From an uncultured Acetatifactor sp. (lineage in GTDB: Bacteria > Bacillota > Clostridia > Lachnospirales > Lachnospiraceae), in contig CAKRRD010000044.1 of the NCBI GenBank assembly GCA_934394815.1, forward strand, positions 1 through 26,946: DNA of 26,946 nt, given 5' to 3'. Positions 14,750 through 23,106 of the stretch are shown here, one piece after another. The notes beneath the pieces were generated by a model. It was not told the DNA's origin. It worked only from the letters and a program-made list of their open reading frames with translations, and made no database searches. The first letter of the stretch is position 1. Every line of letters starts with the position of its first letter. A program made the translations under genes and the position numbers.

Positions 14750-16129
14750 ATGGTAGGGAAAATGTTAGAAGGAAGGAAATGTCTGGTCATCGGTTCCGGC
14801 ATCAGTGGGATCGGTGCAGTGGATCTATTGGAAAAATACCATGCAGACGTAATTCTGTATGACAGTAGTGATAAATTGACAAAGGAAGATCTGGCAGCAA
14901 AGCTTCCGGAGAAAAGCAAGGCAGTCTGCTTTGCAGGAGAACTTCCGGAGGAAGTGGAACGGAGCATTCAGGCAGCAGTCTTAAGTCCCGGAGTGCCTAC
15001 GGATATTCCGCTGGTAAACCGCATGAGAGACCGCGGCGTACAGATCCTGGGAGAGATCGAACTGGGATTTCTTGCGGAGCAGGGCAGAGTGATCGCTATT
15101 ACCGGCACCAACGGTAAGACTACCACTACGACACTGACCGGTGAGATCATGAGGGCTCATTTCGGCGCGGAGAAGACTTTTGTGGTGGGAAATATCGGCA
15201 ATCCCTATACATTGGAAGTAACGAAGACTTCCAAAGACAGTGTCACCGTGGGAGAGATCAGCTCCTTCCAACTGGAGACCATACATACCTTCCATCCGGT
15301 GGTATCGGCGATCCTGAATATCACTCCGGACCATCTGAACAGACATCATACCATGGAAGCTTATGTGGCAGCCAAGGAAGCGGTGGCGTCCCATCAGACG
15401 AAGGAGGATATCTGTGTATTGAATTATGACAATGACTATACCAGAGATTTTGCCGGAAGATGTCCTGCCACACCGGTATTGTTCTCCTCTCATCACGAGT
15501 TGGAAAACGGTTATTTCCTGCGGGGAGATAAGATTATAAAGAGTGTGAACGGGGAAGAGACCGAATTGATGGATATTCATAAGGATATGAATCTGGTAGG
15601 CCTGTGCAATGTGGAAAATGTTATGGCAGCCATTGCCATTGCAGAAGGCATGCAGGTACCTATGGAGACGATCCTGACTGTGATCCGCAGCTTCCATGCA
15701 GTGGAGCACCGGATTGAGTTCGTGGCCGCCAGGGGCGGCGTGGACTATTATAACGATTCCAAGGGAACCAATCCCGATGCGGCCATTCAGGGGATCAAAG
15801 CCATGAGCAGGCCCACAATACTGATCGGCGGCGGCTATGACAAGCAGAGCGAATACGATGAGTGGATTGACAGCTTCGACGGCAAGGTAAAATGCCTTGT
15901 TCTTATCGGCCAGACCAGAGAGAAGATTGCAGAGTGTGCCAGAAAGCACGGATTTGACAAGATCCGTTTTGCAGATACCTATGAGGAGTGTCTGAAGCTG
16001 TGTACCGAACTGGCGGAGCCGGGGGATGCGGTACTGTTGTCTCCGGCCTGTGCAAGCTGGGGCATGTTCCCGAATTATGAAGTCAGAGGACAGCTTTTCA
16101 AGGAATATGTACACGGACTGGCAGAATAA
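14750..16129 (+). CDS. murD: UDP-N-acetylmuramoyl-L-alanine:D-glutamate ligase
   Basis: Adds D-glutamate to UDP-MurNAc-L-Ala in the cytoplasmic stage of peptidoglycan synthesis. The product (459 aa from ATG 14750) has the N-terminal UDP-binding GSGISGIGAV, the ATP loop TGTNGKTTTT (Lys123), EISSFQLE, the central ILNITPDHLNRH, HRIEFV, the NDSKGTNPDA motif and the C-terminal LLSPACASWGMF. All are standard for MurD. The start is uncertain: ATG 14750 and ATG 14762 are both in frame and neither has an ideally spaced ribosome site. It leads a dcw-type operon, with ftsW 37 bases downstream. Confidence 0.96.
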   Translation: MVGKMLEGRKCLVIGSGISGIGAVDLLEKYHADVILYDSSDKLTKEDLAAKLPEKSKAVCFAGELPEEVERSIQAAVLSPGVPTDIPLVNRMRDRGVQILGEIELGFLAEQGRVIAITGTNGKTTTTTLTGEIMRAHFGAEKTFVVGNIGNPYTLEVTKTSKDSVTVGEISSFQLETIHTFHPVVSAILNITPDHLNRHHTMEAYVAAKEAVASHQTKEDICVLNYDNDYTRDFAGRCPATPVLFSSHHELENGYFLRGDKIIKSVNGEETELMDIHKDMNLVGLCNVENVMAAIAIAEGMQVPMETILTVIRSFHAVEHRIEFVAARGGVDYYNDSKGTNPDAAIQGIKAMSRPTILIGGGYDKQSEYDEWIDSFDGKVKCLVLIGQTREKIAECARKHGFDKIRFADTYEECLKLCTELAEPGDAVLLSPACASWGMFPNYEVRGQLFKEYVHGLAE

Positions 16130-16166
16130 GAAGTAAGAATGACAGAAGTAAGGAGTAAAAGCAGGC

Positions 16167-17333
16167 ATGGCGGAAACACGGAGAAGACGAAAAAAGAAAC
16201 AACAATCCGAATACTTTTTTGACTACAGCCTGCTTTTTATTGTGCTGTTTTTACTGGGTTTCGGACTGATTATGGTCTATTCGGCCAGTTCCTACGAGGC
16301 GTATGATACCTATGGTGATGCTGCTTATTATATGAAGAAACAGCTGATTGCCAATATCATCGGACTGGTGGGAATGATGATCGTTGCCAACATCCCGTAT
16401 GGGTTCTGGGAACGTTTTGCCACTTTTGGGTATGTGGTGTCGCTGATCCTGATTTTTCTGGTAAAGACACCGTTAGGCATCAGTTCCCACGGCGCTACCA
16501 GATGGATCGGTATTCCGCATACGGGATTTAACTTACAGCCTGCGGAAGTGGCGAAGCTGTGTATGATCCTGTTTCTGGCAAGTCTGGTATGCAAGATGGG
16601 AAAAAGCGTGCGTACCATGAAAGGCTTTTTTATTATGATGGCTGCGCCGCTGCCCATCGCTGCATCCGTATATCTCATTACGGATAACTTAAGTTCTGCC
16701 ATTATTATTATGGGAATCTCCGTGCTGATGGTATTTGTGGCAAGCCCGGATTACAAGAAATTTATCATCATGGGAGGTGGTGTGCTGGCGGCAGCAGCAC
16801 TGCTGGTATTCGCAGTGGTGCAGATGGGAGATAAGGTCGGCACCTTCCGCCTGGCGAGAATCCAGGTATGGCTGAATCCGGAGAGTCAGGCACAGGATAA
16901 GGGCTTCCAGACGTTACAGGCTCTGTATGCCATCGGAAGCGGTGGCATCTGGGGCAAGGGGCTGGGACAGAGTATGCAGAAACTAAGCTTTCTGCCCGAG
17001 GCGCAGAATGATATGATCTTTTCCATCATTTGTGAGGAACTGGGACTGTTCGGGGCCGTTGCCATTATTCTGATGTTCATAATGCTGTTGTGGCGTATGA
17101 TGGTTATTGCCAACAATGCACCGGATCTGTTTGGTGCCATGCTGGTGGTAGGAGTGATGGGACACATCGCAATCCAGGCGATCTTGAATATTGCCGTGGT
17201 GACCAATTCCATTCCCAATACCGGAATCTCCCTGCCCTTTATCAGTTACGGCGGTTCTTCGGCATTGTTTCTGCTGGCGGAGATCGGACTGGTTCTAAGT
17301 GTGGCCCGGAGGATCCAGTTAAAAGAACTGTAA
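16167..17333 (+). CDS. ftsW: SEDS-family peptidoglycan polymerase FtsW
   Basis: An integral membrane glycosyltransferase that polymerises lipid II at the division site together with a class B PBP. The 388-aa product has a very basic N-terminus (ETRRRRKKKQQ) inside the cell and about ten membrane segments. SEDS signatures are MVYSASS near residue 36, GATRWIG and LQPAEVAKL near 108-127, LPEAQNDMIFSIICEELG containing the putative catalytic Asp282, and NTGISLPFISYGGSS near the end. FtsW, RodA and SpoVE are close relatives; its place between murD and murA/ftsQ argues for FtsW or SpoVE. AAGGAG precedes the ATG by about 11 bases. murG, often found right after ftsW, is not there. Confidence 0.94.
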   Translation: MAETRRRRKKKQQSEYFFDYSLLFIVLFLLGFGLIMVYSASSYEAYDTYGDAAYYMKKQLIANIIGLVGMMIVANIPYGFWERFATFGYVVSLILIFLVKTPLGISSHGATRWIGIPHTGFNLQPAEVAKLCMILFLASLVCKMGKSVRTMKGFFIMMAAPLPIAASVYLITDNLSSAIIIMGISVLMVFVASPDYKKFIIMGGGVLAAAALLVFAVVQMGDKVGTFRLARIQVWLNPESQAQDKGFQTLQALYAIGSGGIWGKGLGQSMQKLSFLPEAQNDMIFSIICEELGLFGAVAIILMFIMLLWRMMVIANNAPDLFGAMLVVGVMGHIAIQAILNIAVVTNSIPNTGISLPFISYGGSSALFLLAEIGLVLSVARRIQLKEL

Positions 17334-17416
17334 GGAATAACCGTATGGAAGACATGGTACGAAACATCGTATCCCTACATAAGATAGAAGTATCTTAAAA
17401 ACGGGGATGGTGCTGT

Positions 17417-18700
17417 ATGAAAGGAATCCGGATACAGGGGGGAATGCCGCTGCAGGGAAAGGTACGCATACAGGGATCGAAAAATGCGGCACTTCCGATC
17501 CTGGCGGCAACACTTCTTACTGATGAAGTATCCTATATTCAGAACTGCCCACGCATTGCGGATGTACATCGTTTTGTCTATCTGCTCCGGGAACTGGGGT
17601 GCCTAGTGCACTGGCAGGAGAATGGGATCCGGGTACAGCCGGGAGGAGAGCGGGCGCTGCCCTGCGAATGGACACAGGAACGGCGGATGCAGGGAGAAGC
17701 CATTACCGGAATGCGTTCTTCACTGTGCCTGCTGGGAGCTTTGCTTGGCAGATGTGGTCATGTGACGATGGAACATCCGGGAGGCTGTGTCATCGGAGAA
17801 CGCCCTATTGATCTGCATATCAGGGCATTACAGCAGATGGGGGTGGAATTCCGGGAAGAGAACGGACTTCTGTCTGCACGGGTAAAGGAAGAGACAATGC
17901 ATGGTGCAGAGATCACACTGGATTTTCCCAGTGTGGGAGCCACGGAAAACATTCTGCTGGCGGCGGCAGGAGCGCTGGGAGATACTGTGATCATCGGAGC
18001 TGCCAGAGAGCCGGAAGTGGAGGCTCTTTGTGAATTCCTCATGGCATGTGGTGCTGTGATCGAGGGGATCGGAAGCGCCAGACTTTTGATCCGGGGAGGC
18101 AGACCGCTTCATGGAAGCAGCTTCCGGGTTCCGGCAGACCGGATTGTGGCGGGAACTTATCTGTTCGCCTGTGTGGCCTGTGGAGGCAGTGTGTTGCTGA
18201 CGGAGGCACCCTGGGAACAGATGGAAGCGGTGACGCATACAGCGGAGAAAATGGGAGCACAGTGTATTGCCTCGAAGGAAGGTCTGTACGTGCAAGCCTC
18301 CGGCAGACCGCAGGCGGTGGGACGGATACAGACCGGACCGCATCCGGGGTTCCCCACGGATCTGCAATCTGTGTCCATGGCGGTTCTGACGAAGGCAGAA
18401 GGCACAAGCTGTATCGAAGAGAATATTTTTGAGAATCGTTTCCGCATTGTGGAACCGTTAAACGGCATGGGAGCGAAGATTGTTTTGAAGGACGGAAGAC
18501 ATGCCGTGATCCACGGGGTGGAGCATTTGCGGGGGAACCGGATGGAAGCCTGTGAACTTCGGGGCGGAGCAGCGCTGGTGGTGGCGGGGCTGGCCGCGGA
18601 GGGTGAGAGCTTCGTGACGGGGCAGCACTTTATAGAACGCGGATATGAGAATATCTGCAGGGATTTCAGAGAATTAGGAGCACGGATCATCAGTGTATAG
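17417..18700 (+). CDS. murA: UDP-N-acetylglucosamine 1-carboxyvinyltransferase
   Basis: Transfers enolpyruvate from PEP to UDP-GlcNAc, the first committed step of peptidoglycan synthesis and the fosfomycin target. The 427-aa product has GSKNAALP with Lys22, the active-site loop HPGGCVIGERPIDLH with the fosfomycin-sensitive Cys124, SVGATENILLAA, GFPTDLQ and the C-terminal ELRGGAALVVAGL with FIERGYEN. Cys rather than Asp at 124 predicts fosfomycin sensitivity of this copy; this is established for the family, not tested here. An 83-base gap separates it from ftsW, with no terminator. Its end overlaps ftsQ by 8 bases, so the two are coupled. A second MurA paralogue elsewhere in the genome is common in Firmicutes. 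Confidence 0.95.
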   Translation: MKGIRIQGGMPLQGKVRIQGSKNAALPILAATLLTDEVSYIQNCPRIADVHRFVYLLRELGCLVHWQENGIRVQPGGERALPCEWTQERRMQGEAITGMRSSLCLLGALLGRCGHVTMEHPGGCVIGERPIDLHIRALQQMGVEFREENGLLSARVKEETMHGAEITLDFPSVGATENILLAAAGALGDTVIIGAAREPEVEALCEFLMACGAVIEGIGSARLLIRGGRPLHGSSFRVPADRIVAGTYLFACVACGGSVLLTEAPWEQMEAVTHTAEKMGAQCIASKEGLYVQASGRPQAVGRIQTGPHPGFPTDLQSVSMAVLTKAEGTSCIEENIFENRFRIVEPLNGMGAKIVLKDGRHAVIHGVEHLRGNRMEACELRGGAALVVAGLAAEGESFVTGQHFIERGYENICRDFRELGARIISV

Positions 18701-19427
18701 AGACCGAAGCAAAATCATCAGAAGAATAGTGATCATAGGCATCCTGCTGCTGGCACTGGGCGGGAGTGCGGTGGCATTGCACTCGGTGTATACGGTTCGT
18801 ACCGTGTATGTGGAGGGAAATGTACATTATAGCGAGGAGGAGATCAAAGAGATTGTCATGGCAGGCCCTCTGGGAGACAATTCCCTGTATCTTTCCCTGA
18901 AATACAGAGACAGAGGCATTCAGGATATTCCCTTTGTGGATGAGATGAACGTATCCATTCTGGCTCCCGATACCATCAAGATCACGGTATATGAAAAGGC
19001 ACTGGCGGGATATGTGAAATATCTGGATACGTATATGTATTTTGATAAAGACGGTTATGTGGTGGAAAGTTCCGGGATCCGTACGCAGGGAATACCCCAG
19101 ATCACGGGACTTTCCTTCGATCACATCGTGCTGGGAGAGCAGCTGCCGGTGGAGGACCCACAGGTGTTTGCAAGGATCATGGATCTGACGAAGCTGTTGA
19201 ATAAGTATTCTCTGGCCGCGGACAGGATTTATCTGCATTCTTCCGGAGACATTACCATTTACTTTGGACAGATCAAGGCAGCCATGGGCAGTGACAACAG
19301 TCATCTGGAGGACAAGCTGCAGCTGTTACCGGGTTTTTTGGAGAAGCTGGAAGGCAAGAGCGGAACCCTGCAAATGGAAAACTACGAGGAAGGAAAGGGC
19401 AAATTTACCTTCAAGCCGGACGCGTGA
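18693..19427 (+). CDS. ftsQ: Cell division protein FtsQ/DivIB
   Basis: A bitopic membrane protein of the divisome that links FtsL/DivIC-type partners and the septal synthase. The 244-aa product has a short basic N-terminus, one membrane segment (about residues 11-30), then a POTRA domain (YTVRTVYVEGNVHYSEEEI...) and the FtsQ beta region with ITVYEKALAGYVKY, a DKDGYVVESS segment and PQITGL. Sequence identity in this family is low but the order of elements is typical. It starts at GTG 18693 inside the murA stop, with AGGAG (18676-18680) 12 bases upstream. The usual ftsA neighbour is missing; ftsZ follows after 101 bases with its own promoter. Confidence 0.92.
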   Translation: MYRDRSKIIRRIVIIGILLLALGGSAVALHSVYTVRTVYVEGNVHYSEEEIKEIVMAGPLGDNSLYLSLKYRDRGIQDIPFVDEMNVSILAPDTIKITVYEKALAGYVKYLDTYMYFDKDGYVVESSGIRTQGIPQITGLSFDHIVLGEQLPVEDPQVFARIMDLTKLLNKYSLAADRIYLHSSGDITIYFGQIKAAMGSDNSHLEDKLQLLPGFLEKLEGKSGTLQMENYEEGKGKFTFKPDA

Positions 19428-19445
19428 AACATTTGTGAAACATTT
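19424..19445 (+). repeat. Perfect 11-bp tandem repeat at the ftsQ stop
   Basis: GTGAAACATTT occurs twice head to tail (19424-19434 and 19435-19445), with TGAAA of a third partial copy following. The unit equals about one helical turn. It lies 13 bases upstream of the ftsZ -35 hexamer, where a transcription factor could act. Confidence 0.75.
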
Positions 19446-19457
19446 TGAAAAAATAGG

Positions 19458-19486
19458 TTGCTAAATTTGTAAAATGATTATATGAT
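19458..19486 (+). promoter_or_regulatory. Promoter for ftsZ
   Basis: TTGCTA (19458-19463), a 17-base spacer and TATGAT (19481-19486) fit a sigma-A promoter in the AT-rich gap before ftsZ. It would allow ftsZ to be expressed apart from murD-ftsQ. Confidence 0.65.
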
Positions 19487-19528
19487 AGTCTATGTGAAGT
19501 TGAAAAAGGTTAAAAGGAGGAACTAACC

Positions 19529-20725
19529 TTGCTGGAGATTAAGACGAATGACGCGGATGTAGCTGCCAAGATCATCGTAGTCGGTGTAGGCGGCGCGGGT
19601 AACAACGCTGTAAATAGAATGGTAGATGAGAAAATTGACGGAGTGGATTTCATTGGTGTGAATACCGATAAGCAGGCATTACAGCTCTGCAAAGCTCCGA
19701 AACTGTTACAGATCGGTGAGAAGCTGACCAAGGGTCTTGGTGCGGGAGCCAAGCCGGAGATCGGCGAGAAGGCAGCCGAGGAGAGTGCGGAAGAGATCTC
19801 CGCAGCTCTGAAGGGCGCAGACATGGTATTTGTCACCTGTGGTATGGGCGGCGGTACCGGAACCGGAGCTGCTCCGGTGGTGGCCAAGCTTGCGAAGGAT
19901 ATGGGCATCTTAACCGTTGGTGTGGTAACGAAGCCTTTCCGTTTCGAGGCAAAAGCCCGTATGGTCAATGCATTGAATGGTATCGAGCGTATCAAGGAAC
20001 ACGTGGATACCCTGATTGTAATCCCCAATGACAAGCTGTTAGAGATCGTGGACAGGCGTACCACCATGCCTGAAGCTTTGAAGAAGGCAGATGAAGTACT
20101 GCAGCAGGCCGTACAGGGAATCACTGACCTGATCAATGTTCCCGCAGTCATCAATCTGGACTTCGCGGATGTACAGACCGTTATGAAGGACAAGGGTATC
20201 GCCCACATCGGTATCGGTGAAGGCAAGGGCGACGACAAGGCAATGGAAGCTGTCAAGATGGCAGTGGAGAGCCCTCTGTTAGAGACCACGATTTCCGGTG
20301 CTACCCATGTCATTATCAATATTTCCGGTGATATTACTCTGGCAGATGCTTCCGATGCGGCAAGCTATGTACAGGAGCTGGCAGGCGACGATGTCAATAT
20401 TATCTTCGGTGCCATGTATGATGAGTCCAAGTCCGACAGCTGCACCATTACGGTAATTGCTACCGGCCTGGAAGACAAGGTGAATAACGGAGTACAGAAC
20501 CGTCTGGGCGGAGGCGCTGCTTTCAGACAGCCCGCATCCCATATGACTCCGACTTCTCTGAAGGGAATGAATCTGCAGCCTGCCGTACCGACGACACCCG
20601 CAGGACAGGGAGGACAGGCTCCGAGACCTGTACAGCCCGTACCCGGTATTCATAAGCCCACAGATATCAGAAGCTCCGTAGAGGAGAAATCTCTGAAGAT
20701 TCCTGATTTCTTACAGAGAAAATAA
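19529..20725 (+). CDS. ftsZ: Cell division GTPase FtsZ
   Basis: Tubulin-like GTPase that forms the Z ring. The 398-aa product has [17 protein letters not shown] at the N-terminus, the nucleotide signature [12 protein letters not shown] (residues 105-116), the [10 protein letters not shown] segment and the T7 loop NLDFADV (209-215) with its catalytic Asp pair. A variable Pro/Gly/Gln-rich linker leads to the C-terminal peptide [10 protein letters not shown], which normally binds FtsA, SepF and other anchors. The start is TTG 19529, fixed by an excellent AAAGGAGG (19513-19520) eight bases upstream; the next Met is internal. Because ftsA is not adjacent, SepF may be the main membrane anchor; that is inference. 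Confidence 0.98.
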   Translation: MLEIKTNDADVAAKIIVVGVGGAGNNAVNRMVDEKIDGVDFIGVNTDKQALQLCKAPKLLQIGEKLTKGLGAGAKPEIGEKAAEESAEEISAALKGADMVFVTCGMGGGTGTGAAPVVAKLAKDMGILTVGVVTKPFRFEAKARMVNALNGIERIKEHVDTLIVIPNDKLLEIVDRRTTMPEALKKADEVLQQAVQGITDLINVPAVINLDFADVQTVMKDKGIAHIGIGEGKGDDKAMEAVKMAVESPLLETTISGATHVIINISGDITLADASDAASYVQELAGDDVNIIFGAMYDESKSDSCTITVIATGLEDKVNNGVQNRLGGGAAFRQPASHMTPTSLKGMNLQPAVPTTPAGQGGQAPRPVQPVPGIHKPTDIRSSVEEKSLKIPDFLQRK

Positions 20726-20758
20726 TGCTTGGAAGCAGTCAGAACAAGGACATAAAAG

Positions 20759-20792
20759 AGCCACAGCACAGGAATGTGTTGTGGCTTATTTT
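20759..20792 (+). terminator. Intrinsic terminator after ftsZ
   Basis: A 12-bp stem with one G-T wobble (20759-20770 with 20775-20786) closes a GGAA loop and is followed by TATTTTC. It ends the cell-division transcription unit. Confidence 0.85.
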
Positions 20793-21011
20793 CGTTGGAT
20801 ATAAAGAAGGTCATACGGACGGGATGTTTTTTGCCAAGACGATGGGCCAGCAGATTGCAGACGGTCTGCATCCAGGGGACGATAGCTACCGCCAATTTCT
20901 ATTCTGATTGTCACTCTTTTTGCGGAAATGGAAAGAAACAGATGGAAGAAAACGTAGCCTTTTTGCCGCATAAGTTTATCCTTTTTTTAGAATAAGGTAA
21001 GAGAATATCCA
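20793..21011. other. Gap between ftsZ terminator and ftsH promoter
   Basis: Together with the flanking terminator and promoter, this is the only stretch over 300 bases without a gene (20726-21103). I see no recognisable coding sequence; short frames on both strands have no ribosome site or family match. The one structural item is a perfect 6-bp inverted repeat around CGG at 20856-20870. Confidence 0.5.
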
Positions 21012-21040
21012 TTGATTGTGCGGTAAAAAATGGCTATGAT
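21012..21040 (+). promoter_or_regulatory. Promoter for ftsH
   Basis: TTGATT (21012-21017), a 17-base spacer and TATGAT (21035-21040) fit a sigma-A promoter. Transcription would begin near 21047, which supports the start at 21104 rather than 21059. No CIRCE-type heat-shock repeat is visible. Confidence 0.7.
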
Positions 21041-21103
21041 TGACTTATTAACACAGAAATGGACAATAATACAGGAAACAAAGGAATAAGAAAGGGAAAA
21101 CAT

Positions 21104-22927
21104 ATGCAGGAAGTAAAACAACCTAACAGGAAACCGTTCATATTCTACTATATGATCGCACTGATCGCGATCATCCTGATCAACAGCCTGCTGGTACCGC
21201 AGATCGTACAGCGTGCGGTGAAGGAAGTGGACTATAACACCTTTATGCAGATGACCTATGACAAACAGATCGATGAGGTACAGATCCAGGACAACCAGAT
21301 CGTGTTCACGGCCAAGGATGACAAGACCATCTACAAGACCGGTCTGATGGATGATCCGGACAGAACCCAGAGACTGTATGACAGTGGCGCGAGATTTTCC
21401 AGTGAGATCGTGGAAGAGGCATCGCCGATCTTAAGCTTTCTGATCAGCTGGCTGCTTCCTGTGGTCATTATCATCGGCTTTGGACAGCTGATGTATCGCC
21501 AGATGGCGAAAAAGGCCGGTGGGGATTCCATGATGTTCGGTATGGGAGGCATGGGCAAGAGCAATGCAAAGGTCTACGTGAAGTCCTCCAACGGTATCAA
21601 GTTCACGGATGTGGCCGGTGAGGATGAGGCAAAGGAAAACCTGACGGAGATCGTGGAATATCTGCACGATCCTGACAAATACAAGGAGATCGGTGCTTCC
21701 ATGCCGAAGGGTATCCTCTTGGTAGGCCCTCCCGGAACCGGTAAGACGATGTTAGCCAAGGCGGTAGCCGGAGAAGCCAATGTTCCTTTCTTTTCCATGT
21801 CAGGATCCGAATTCGTGGAAATGTTCGTAGGTATGGGCGCATCCAAGGTCAGAGATCTGTTCAAACAGGCAAAGGAAAAGGCTCCCTGTATCGTGTTCAT
21901 TGATGAGATCGATGCCATCGGTAAAAAGCGTGACGGACAGATCGGCGGCAACGACGAGAGAGAGCAGACGCTGAACCAGCTGTTGACCGAGATGGATGGC
22001 TTTGAGGGTAACAACGGTGTCATCATTCTGGCGGCAACCAACCGTCCGGAGAGTCTGGATCCCGCACTGTTACGTCCCGGCCGTTTTGACAGACGTGTTC
22101 CGGTAGAACTTCCCGATCTGAAAGGAAGAGAGGAGATCTTAAAGGTACATGCACGCAAGATCAAGGTGGCAGACAATGTGGACTTTAACAAGATTGCCCG
22201 TATGGCCTCCGGTGCTTCCGGCGCAGAGCTTGCCAATATCGTCAACGAAGCAGCGCTCCGGGCAGTCAGAGACAGACGGAAGTTCGCGACCCAGGCGGAT
22301 CTGGAAGAAAGTATTGAAGTGGTTATCGCCGGTTATCAGAAAAAGAATGCCATCCTTACGGACAAGGAGAAGCGGATCGTGGCATACCATGAGATCGGCC
22401 ACGCACTGGTGGCAGCGAAGCAGACCAATTCCGCACCGGTGCAGAAGATCACCATTGTACCCCGTACCTCCGGAGCACTGGGATATACCATGCAGGTGGA
22501 AGAGGAAGGCAATCATTATCTGATGAGCAAGGAAGAGATGGAGAATAAGATCGCTACGCTGACGGGCGGACGTGCCGCGGAAGAGATCGCCTTCGGGTCT
22601 GTGACCACAGGGGCTTCCAACGATATTGAACAGGCTACCAAGCTTGCCAGAGGCATGATCACCCGCTACGGCATGAGCAAGGACTTTGACATGGTAGCCA
22701 TGGAGACCGTGACGAATCAGTATCTGGGTGGAGATTCCTCCCTGACCTGTTCCATGGAGACCCAGACTGCCATCGACAGAGAAGTCGTGGAGCTGGTGAA
22801 AAAACAGCATGAGAAGGCAGGACAGATCCTGTTGGAAAATCGTGCTAAACTGGATGAACTGTCCCAGTATTTATATGAAAAAGAGACCATTACCGGAGAA
22901 GAATTTATGAAGATATTGAATTCCTAA
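21104..22927 (+). CDS. ftsH: ATP-dependent zinc metalloprotease FtsH
   Basis: Membrane-bound AAA+ protease that degrades misfolded membrane proteins and short-lived regulators. The 607-aa product has a first membrane segment (about residues 13-31), a short extracytoplasmic domain, a second segment (about 107-127), then the AAA core: Walker A GPPGTGKT (208-215), Walker B CIVFIDEIDA, and the SRH with ATNRPESLDPALLRPGRFDRR. The protease has HEIGH (429-433) and the third zinc ligand Asp507, 78 residues from the first His as in E. coli. The usual motif is HEAGH; Ile in place of Ala leaves HExxH intact. I chose ATG 21104 (AAAGGG seven bases upstream) over ATG 21059, which lacks a good site. It is a single-gene unit. 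Confidence 0.97.
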   Translation: MQEVKQPNRKPFIFYYMIALIAIILINSLLVPQIVQRAVKEVDYNTFMQMTYDKQIDEVQIQDNQIVFTAKDDKTIYKTGLMDDPDRTQRLYDSGARFSSEIVEEASPILSFLISWLLPVVIIIGFGQLMYRQMAKKAGGDSMMFGMGGMGKSNAKVYVKSSNGIKFTDVAGEDEAKENLTEIVEYLHDPDKYKEIGASMPKGILLVGPPGTGKTMLAKAVAGEANVPFFSMSGSEFVEMFVGMGASKVRDLFKQAKEKAPCIVFIDEIDAIGKKRDGQIGGNDEREQTLNQLLTEMDGFEGNNGVIILAATNRPESLDPALLRPGRFDRRVPVELPDLKGREEILKVHARKIKVADNVDFNKIARMASGASGAELANIVNEAALRAVRDRRKFATQADLEESIEVVIAGYQKKNAILTDKEKRIVAYHEIGHALVAAKQTNSAPVQKITIVPRTSGALGYTMQVEEEGNHYLMSKEEMENKIATLTGGRAAEEIAFGSVTTGASNDIEQATKLARGMITRYGMSKDFDMVAMETVTNQYLGGDSSLTCSMETQTAIDREVVELVKKQHEKAGQILLENRAKLDELSQYLYEKETITGEEFMKILNS

Positions 22928-22944
22928 AAGGGTTCCCGGAGAAG

Positions 22945-22976
22945 ACGGAATCGGCGTTTGTGCCGGTTCCGTTTTT
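22945..22976 (+). terminator. Intrinsic terminator after ftsH
   Basis: An 11-bp stem with one T-G wobble (22945-22955 with 22962-22972) closes a six-base loop and runs into TTTTT (22972-22976). Confidence 0.85.
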
Positions 22977-22987
22977 GCGTTAAGGAA

Positions 22988-23038
22988 ATCTTAATCATAT
23001 GGTAAAGGCATCTTAACCCGTGCCTGCTGTTATCTTAA
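22988..23038 (+). promoter_or_regulatory. Three ATCTTAA repeats at 22-bp spacing (response-regulator-type site)
   Basis: ATCTTAA occurs exactly at 22988-22994, 23010-23016 and 23032-23038, each start 22 bases after the last. A degenerate copy (ATGGTAA, 5 of 7) sits at 22999, exactly 11 bases into the first period. Direct repeats at 11/22-bp phase are the hallmark of OmpR/PhoB-family binding. The last copy reaches the -35 region of the promoter for the lipoprotein gene, as expected of an activator. Confidence 0.7.
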
Positions 23039-23056
23039 AAAAGAAACCGCTATACT
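23028..23056 (+). promoter_or_regulatory. Candidate activator-dependent promoter for the solute-binding lipoprotein
   Basis: TATACT (23051-23056) has a very poor -35 (TGTTAT, 23028-23033) at 17-base spacing. The poor -35 overlaps the third 22-bp-spaced repeat, so activator dependence is likely. Confidence 0.5.
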
Positions 23057-23106
23057 TTTCCTGTAAGAAAAAGCTGTGGAATGGCACAGCAGAATGGGAG
23101 AAAAGG

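Noticed and set aside
14981..16168. 395-codon open frame on the minus strand opposite murD
   Set aside because: It is antisense to a well-conserved enzyme, matches no family, and no promoter or ribosome site supports it.
17381..17396. 6-bp hairpin between ftsW and murA
   Set aside because: Short, A-T rich and followed by A residues rather than T, so not a plus-strand terminator; could be chance.
20725..20907. 60-codon frame right after ftsZ
   Set aside because: It reads through the ftsZ terminator stem and lacks its own ribosome site; no family is recognisable.
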